A stretch of DNA of 14,387 nt from Anaerolineae bacterium. GTDB lineage: Bacteria; Chloroflexota; Anaerolineae; Epilineales; JAHCIE01. Numbering within the stretch: position 1 is the first letter of the stretch; each line of letters opens with the position of its first letter. Made by a program: the position numbers and the translations under genes. Shown in pieces: positions 11,802 to 14,387 of this stretch. The DNA lies in assembly GCA_026129385.1 (NCBI GenBank), contig JAHCIE010000053.1:1-14387 (forward strand), given 5' to 3'. Under the pieces are notes generated by a model. It worked only from the letters and a program-made list of their open reading frames with translations, was not told where the DNA came from and ran no database searches.

Positions 11802-14387
11802 ATGCCCAAGCGAACCGACCTACAGTCCATCCTGGTCCTCGGTAGCGGGCCGATCGTCATCGGTCAGGCCGCCGAGTTCGACTATTCGGGCGCCCAGGCG
11901 TGCAAGGCCCTGCGCGCCGAGGGCTACCGTATTATCCTGGTCAACTCCAATCCGGCCACCATCATGACCGACCCAGAGTTCGCCGATGCCACCTACATCG
12001 AGCCGCTGACGGTGGATGTGGTGACGGCTATCATCGACCAGGAACGTCCCGACGCCCTGCTACCGACGGTTGGCGGGCAGACCGCGCTGAACCTGGCCGT
12101 CGCGCTGGCCGAGACCGGTGTCCTGGAACGCTATGGCGTGGAGCTGATTGGGGCGCAGATTGCGGCGGTGCAGTTGGCCGAGGATCGCCTGCTGTTCCGC
12201 GAAGCCATGCAGGAGATTCGCGTGGACGTGCCCGTCAGCGACCTGGCGCGCAGCGTCGCCGATGCGCTGGCCGCTGCCGACCGCCTGGGCTATCCGGTCA
12301 TCGTGCGGCCGTCTTTCACCCTGGGCGGCAAGGGCGGCGGCATGGCCTTCGACCGCGACGCGCTGGTGGCCCTGGCCGATCGCGCCCTGCGCGCCAGTCC
12401 CGTCGGCTCGGCCCTCATCGAGGAGTCGGTGCTGGGCTGGAAGGAGTTCGAGCTAGAGGTGATGCGCGACCGCGCCGACAACTTCGTGGTCGTATGCTCC
12501 ATCGAGAACGTGGACCCGATGGGGGTCCACACCGGCGACAGCATCACCGTCGCCCCCGCCCAGACCCTCACCGACCGTGAGTACCAACTCATGCGCGACA
12601 CGGCGCGCAAGGTCATCCGCCGCGTGGGCGTCGAGACCGGCGGCTCCAACGTCCAGTTCGCCGTGGACCCCAGGACCGGGCGGCAGGTGGTCATCGAGAT
12701 GAACCCGCGGGTATCCCGCTCCTCGGCGCTGGCGTCCAAGGCGACGGGCTTTCCCATCGCCAAGATCGCCGCCCGCCTGGCGGTGGGCTACACACTGGAC
12801 GAGATTCCCAACGACATCACCCGCGAGACGCCCGCCTCCTTCGAGCCGAGCATTGACTACGTGGTGGTCAAAGTGCCGCGCTGGGACTTCGCCAAGTTCC
12901 CCGGTGCGGACGCGACGCTGGGACCGCAGATGAAATCGGTGGGCGAGGTCATGGCGATGGGCCGCACCTTCAAGGAGTCGCTCCAGAAGGCGCTGCGCGC
13001 GTTGGAGACCGGCGCCGACGGCCTGACGCCGGGGCCGGCGCGCAGTCGCGAGGACCTGGCTGCTCTCATCCAGCAGCCGACGCCGGAGCGGCTGTTCCAC
13101 GTCGCCGACGCGCTGCGGGCGGGCCTGAGCCGCGATGAGGTCTACGCCCTGTCGGGCATCGACCCCTGGTTCCTGGCCCAGCTTCAAGAAATCCTGGCGC
13201 TGGAGACCGAACTCTCCCAATCTCCAATCTCTAACCTCGCTTCTCTCCCCCCCTCCCTCCTCCGCCGCGCCAAGCGCATGGGCTTTGGCGACCAGCAAAT
13301 CGCCCGCATCCTGGGTGACGCGGGCCAGGCGATGGCGGTGCGCGCCGCACGCAAGGGGCATGGCCTGCGCCCCGTCTACCAGCGCGTCGACACCTGCGCT
13401 GCCGAGTTCGAGGCCTACACGCCCTACCTGTACTCGACCTACGAGAGTGTCGACGAGGCCGAGCCGACCGAGCGGCGGAAGGTGGTCATCCTCGGCAGTG
13501 GCCCCAACCGCATCGGCCAGGGCATCGAGTTTGACTACTGCTGCTGCCACGCCGTGTTTGCCCTGCGCGACCTGGGCTACGAGACCATCATGGTCAACTG
13601 CAACCCGGAGACGGTCTCGACCGACTACGACACCTCCGACCGCCTGTACTTCGAGCCGATTACGGTCGAGGACGTGCTGAATATTGTCGAGCGCGAGAGG
13701 CCGCTGGGCGTCATCGTTCAGTTCGGCGGCCAGACGCCGCTCAAGCTCGCGCGCGACCTCGAGGCCGCGGGCGTGCCCATCATCGGCACGAGCCCGGACT
13801 CCATCGACAAGGCCGAGGACCGCGAGCGCTTCCAGCAGATGCTGCACGAGCTGAAGCTCCTGCAGCCGCCCAACCGCACGGCGAGGACGGCCGAGGCGGC
13901 CCTCGAGGGCGCGGGAGATCGGCTACCCCGTGGTGGTGCGCCCCTCCTACGTGCTCGGCGGGCGGGCGATGGAGATCGTGCACGCCGAGAGCGACCTCGT
14001 GCGCTACATGAAGGAGGCCGTGAAGGTCTCCAACGACTCGCCCGTGCTCATCGACCGCTTCCTGAACGACGCGATCGAGGTCGACGTCGACGCGGTGAGC
14101 GACGGCGAGGTCGTCATCATCGGGGGCATCATGGAGCACATCGAGCAGGCCGGGGTGCACTCCGGCGACTCGGCCTGCTCGCTTCCGCCCTACTCGCTGC
14201 CCAAGGACATGGTCGACGAGTTGAAGCGCGAGGCCGAGGCGCTGGCGCTGGCCGTGGGCGTGCGCGGGCTGATGAACGTGCAGTTCGCGATCCAGGACGA
14301 GAAGGTCTTCGTGCTAGAGGTGAACCCGCGCGCCTCGCGCACCGTGCCATTCGTCGCCAAGGCGATCGGCGAGCCGGTGGCGAAAAT
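11802..14387 (+). CDS. carB: Carbamoyl-phosphate synthase large subunit, 3' truncated by window, one frameshift
   Basis: CarB uses two ATP-grasp halves to make carbamoyl phosphate from bicarbonate and ammonia. From ATG 11802 the frame gives LGSGPIVIGQAAEFDYSG, PTVGGQTALNLA, RPSFTLGGKGGG and EMNPRVSRSSALASKATG (first half), then a linker and LGSGPNRIGQGIEFDYCCC (second half). About 860 of the usual ~1,070 residues are present. Near 13907-13914 the frame moves by one base: deleting one G from the GGG of 13907-13909 restores EIGYPVVVRPSYVLGGRAME and the rest to the window edge. From about 13720 codons end almost only in G or C. The protein there (QPPNRTAR, VSNDSPVLIDRFLNDAIEVD) reads like a proteobacterial CarB. 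The linker holds an unusual pyrimidine-rich insert at 13212-13263. GGAGG (11785-11789) lies in the end of carA. Confidence 0.93.
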   Translation, partial: MPKRTDLQSILVLGSGPIVIGQAAEFDYSGAQACKALRAEGYRIILVNSNPATIMTDPEFADATYIEPLTVDVVTAIIDQERPDALLPTVGGQTALNLAVALAETGVLERYGVELIGAQIAAVQLAEDRLLFREAMQEIRVDVPVSDLARSVADALAAADRLGYPVIVRPSFTLGGKGGGMAFDRDALVALADRALRASPVGSALIEESVLGWKEFELEVMRDRADNFVVVCSIENVDPMGVHTGDSITVAPAQTLTDREYQLMRDTARKVIRRVGVETGGSNVQFAVDPRTGRQVVIEMNPRVSRSSALASKATGFPIAKIAARLAVGYTLDEIPNDITRETPASFEPSIDYVVVKVPRWDFAKFPGADATLGPQMKSVGEVMAMGRTFKESLQKALRALETGADGLTPGPARSREDLAALIQQPTPERLFHVADALRAGLSRDEVYALSGIDPWFLAQLQEILALETELSQSPISNLASLPPSLLRRAKRMGFGDQQIARILGDAGQAMAVRAARKGHGLRPVYQRVDTCAAEFEAYTPYLYSTYESVDEAEPTERRKVVILGSGPNRIGQGIEFDYCCCHAVFALRDLGYETIMVNCNPETVSTDYDTSDRLYFEPITVEDVLNIVERERPLGVIVQFGGQTPLKLARDLEAAGVPIIGTSPDSIDKAEDRERFQQMLHELKLLQPPNRTARTAEAALEGAGDRLPRGGAPLLRARRAGDGDRARRERPRALHEGGREGLQRLARAHRPLPERRDRGRRRRGERRRGRHHRGHHGAHRAGRGALRRLGLLASALLAAQGHGRRVEARGRGAGAGRGRARADERAVRDPGREGLRARGEPARLAHRAIRRQGDRRAGGEN
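13212..13263 (+). repeat. Pyrimidine-rich heptamer tract inside carB
   Basis: A stretch that is almost all C and T on the coding strand. It contains CCAATCT twice in tandem (13217-13223, 13224-13230) and a degenerate third copy CTAACCT (13231-13237), then C/T runs. It stays in frame and encodes roughly LSQSPISNLASLPPSLL, replacing a normally short linker before the conserved AKRMGFGD block. It looks like a microsatellite that expanded within a tolerant loop. Confidence 0.6.

Noticed and set aside
10439..11860. 473-codon minus-strand open frame opposite carA
   Set aside because: Shadow of carA, whose catalytic residues are intact on the plus strand.
11900..12580. 226-codon plus-strand frame inside carB
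   Set aside because: Out-of-frame Arg/Gly-rich shadow; the real carB frame from 11802 shows all ATP-grasp motifs.
12453..13847. 464-codon minus-strand open frame opposite carB
   Set aside because: Shadow of carB; low-complexity Val/Asp/Leu-rich translation without motifs.

Overview
The window is a GC-rich stretch of a bacterial chromosome carrying mostly housekeeping and membrane-lipid genes. The host is probably a member of Chloroflexota. The clues are an actinobacterial-type inositol-phosphate synthase beside a CDP-alcohol transferase, a Pro/Thr-rich membrane-anchored beta-propeller protein, an NDP-forming acyl-CoA synthetase and a heptamer microsatellite inside carB. This assignment is inference, because there is no rRNA to confirm it. 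I see no CRISPR array, tRNA, rRNA, insertion sequence or replication origin.

Layout, left to right. Positions 2-628 hold the 3' part of prfB (release factor 2). Its stop codon overlaps the start of a small VRR-NUC nuclease gene (628-1002). Next comes a plus-strand inositol-lipid block: ino1 (1117-2289), a broken LpxL/PIM-type acyltransferase (2371-3255), a PimA-like GT4 glycosyltransferase with one frameshift near its start (3330-4534), and a phosphatidylinositol-phosphate-synthase-like CDP-alcohol transferase (4551-5159). The set would make inositol phosphate, attach it to a lipid, then mannosylate and acylate the product, as in phosphatidylinositol mannoside synthesis.

The middle is on the minus strand. 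It holds a TolB-like propeller protein (5146-6609, convergent with and overlapping pgsA), a small LuxR-type HTH ORF (6694-6996), a class I methyltransferase (6911-7585), a MarR regulator (7676-8161) and a 708-residue ADP-forming acyl-CoA synthetase (8269-10395). The marR gene has the clearest regulatory region of the window: a consensus -35/-10 promoter, a 13-bp palindrome over the transcription start, and a perfect 14-bp inverted repeat nearly concentric with it.

On the plus strand again, carA (10664-11800) and carB (11802 to the window end, partial) encode carbamoyl-phosphate synthase for pyrimidine and arginine synthesis. They diverge from the acyl-CoA synthetase across a 268-bp gap with a leader hairpin.

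Two quality points matter. Both ends of the window (about 1-350 and 13720-14387) switch to almost exclusively G/C-ending codons inside highly conserved genes, and the right-hand end also reads like a proteobacterial CarB. Mosaic genes or a chimeric assembly are both possible. Frame breaks are concentrated at 2760-3365, with one more in carB at about 13907-13914. These could be real decay or base-calling errors.
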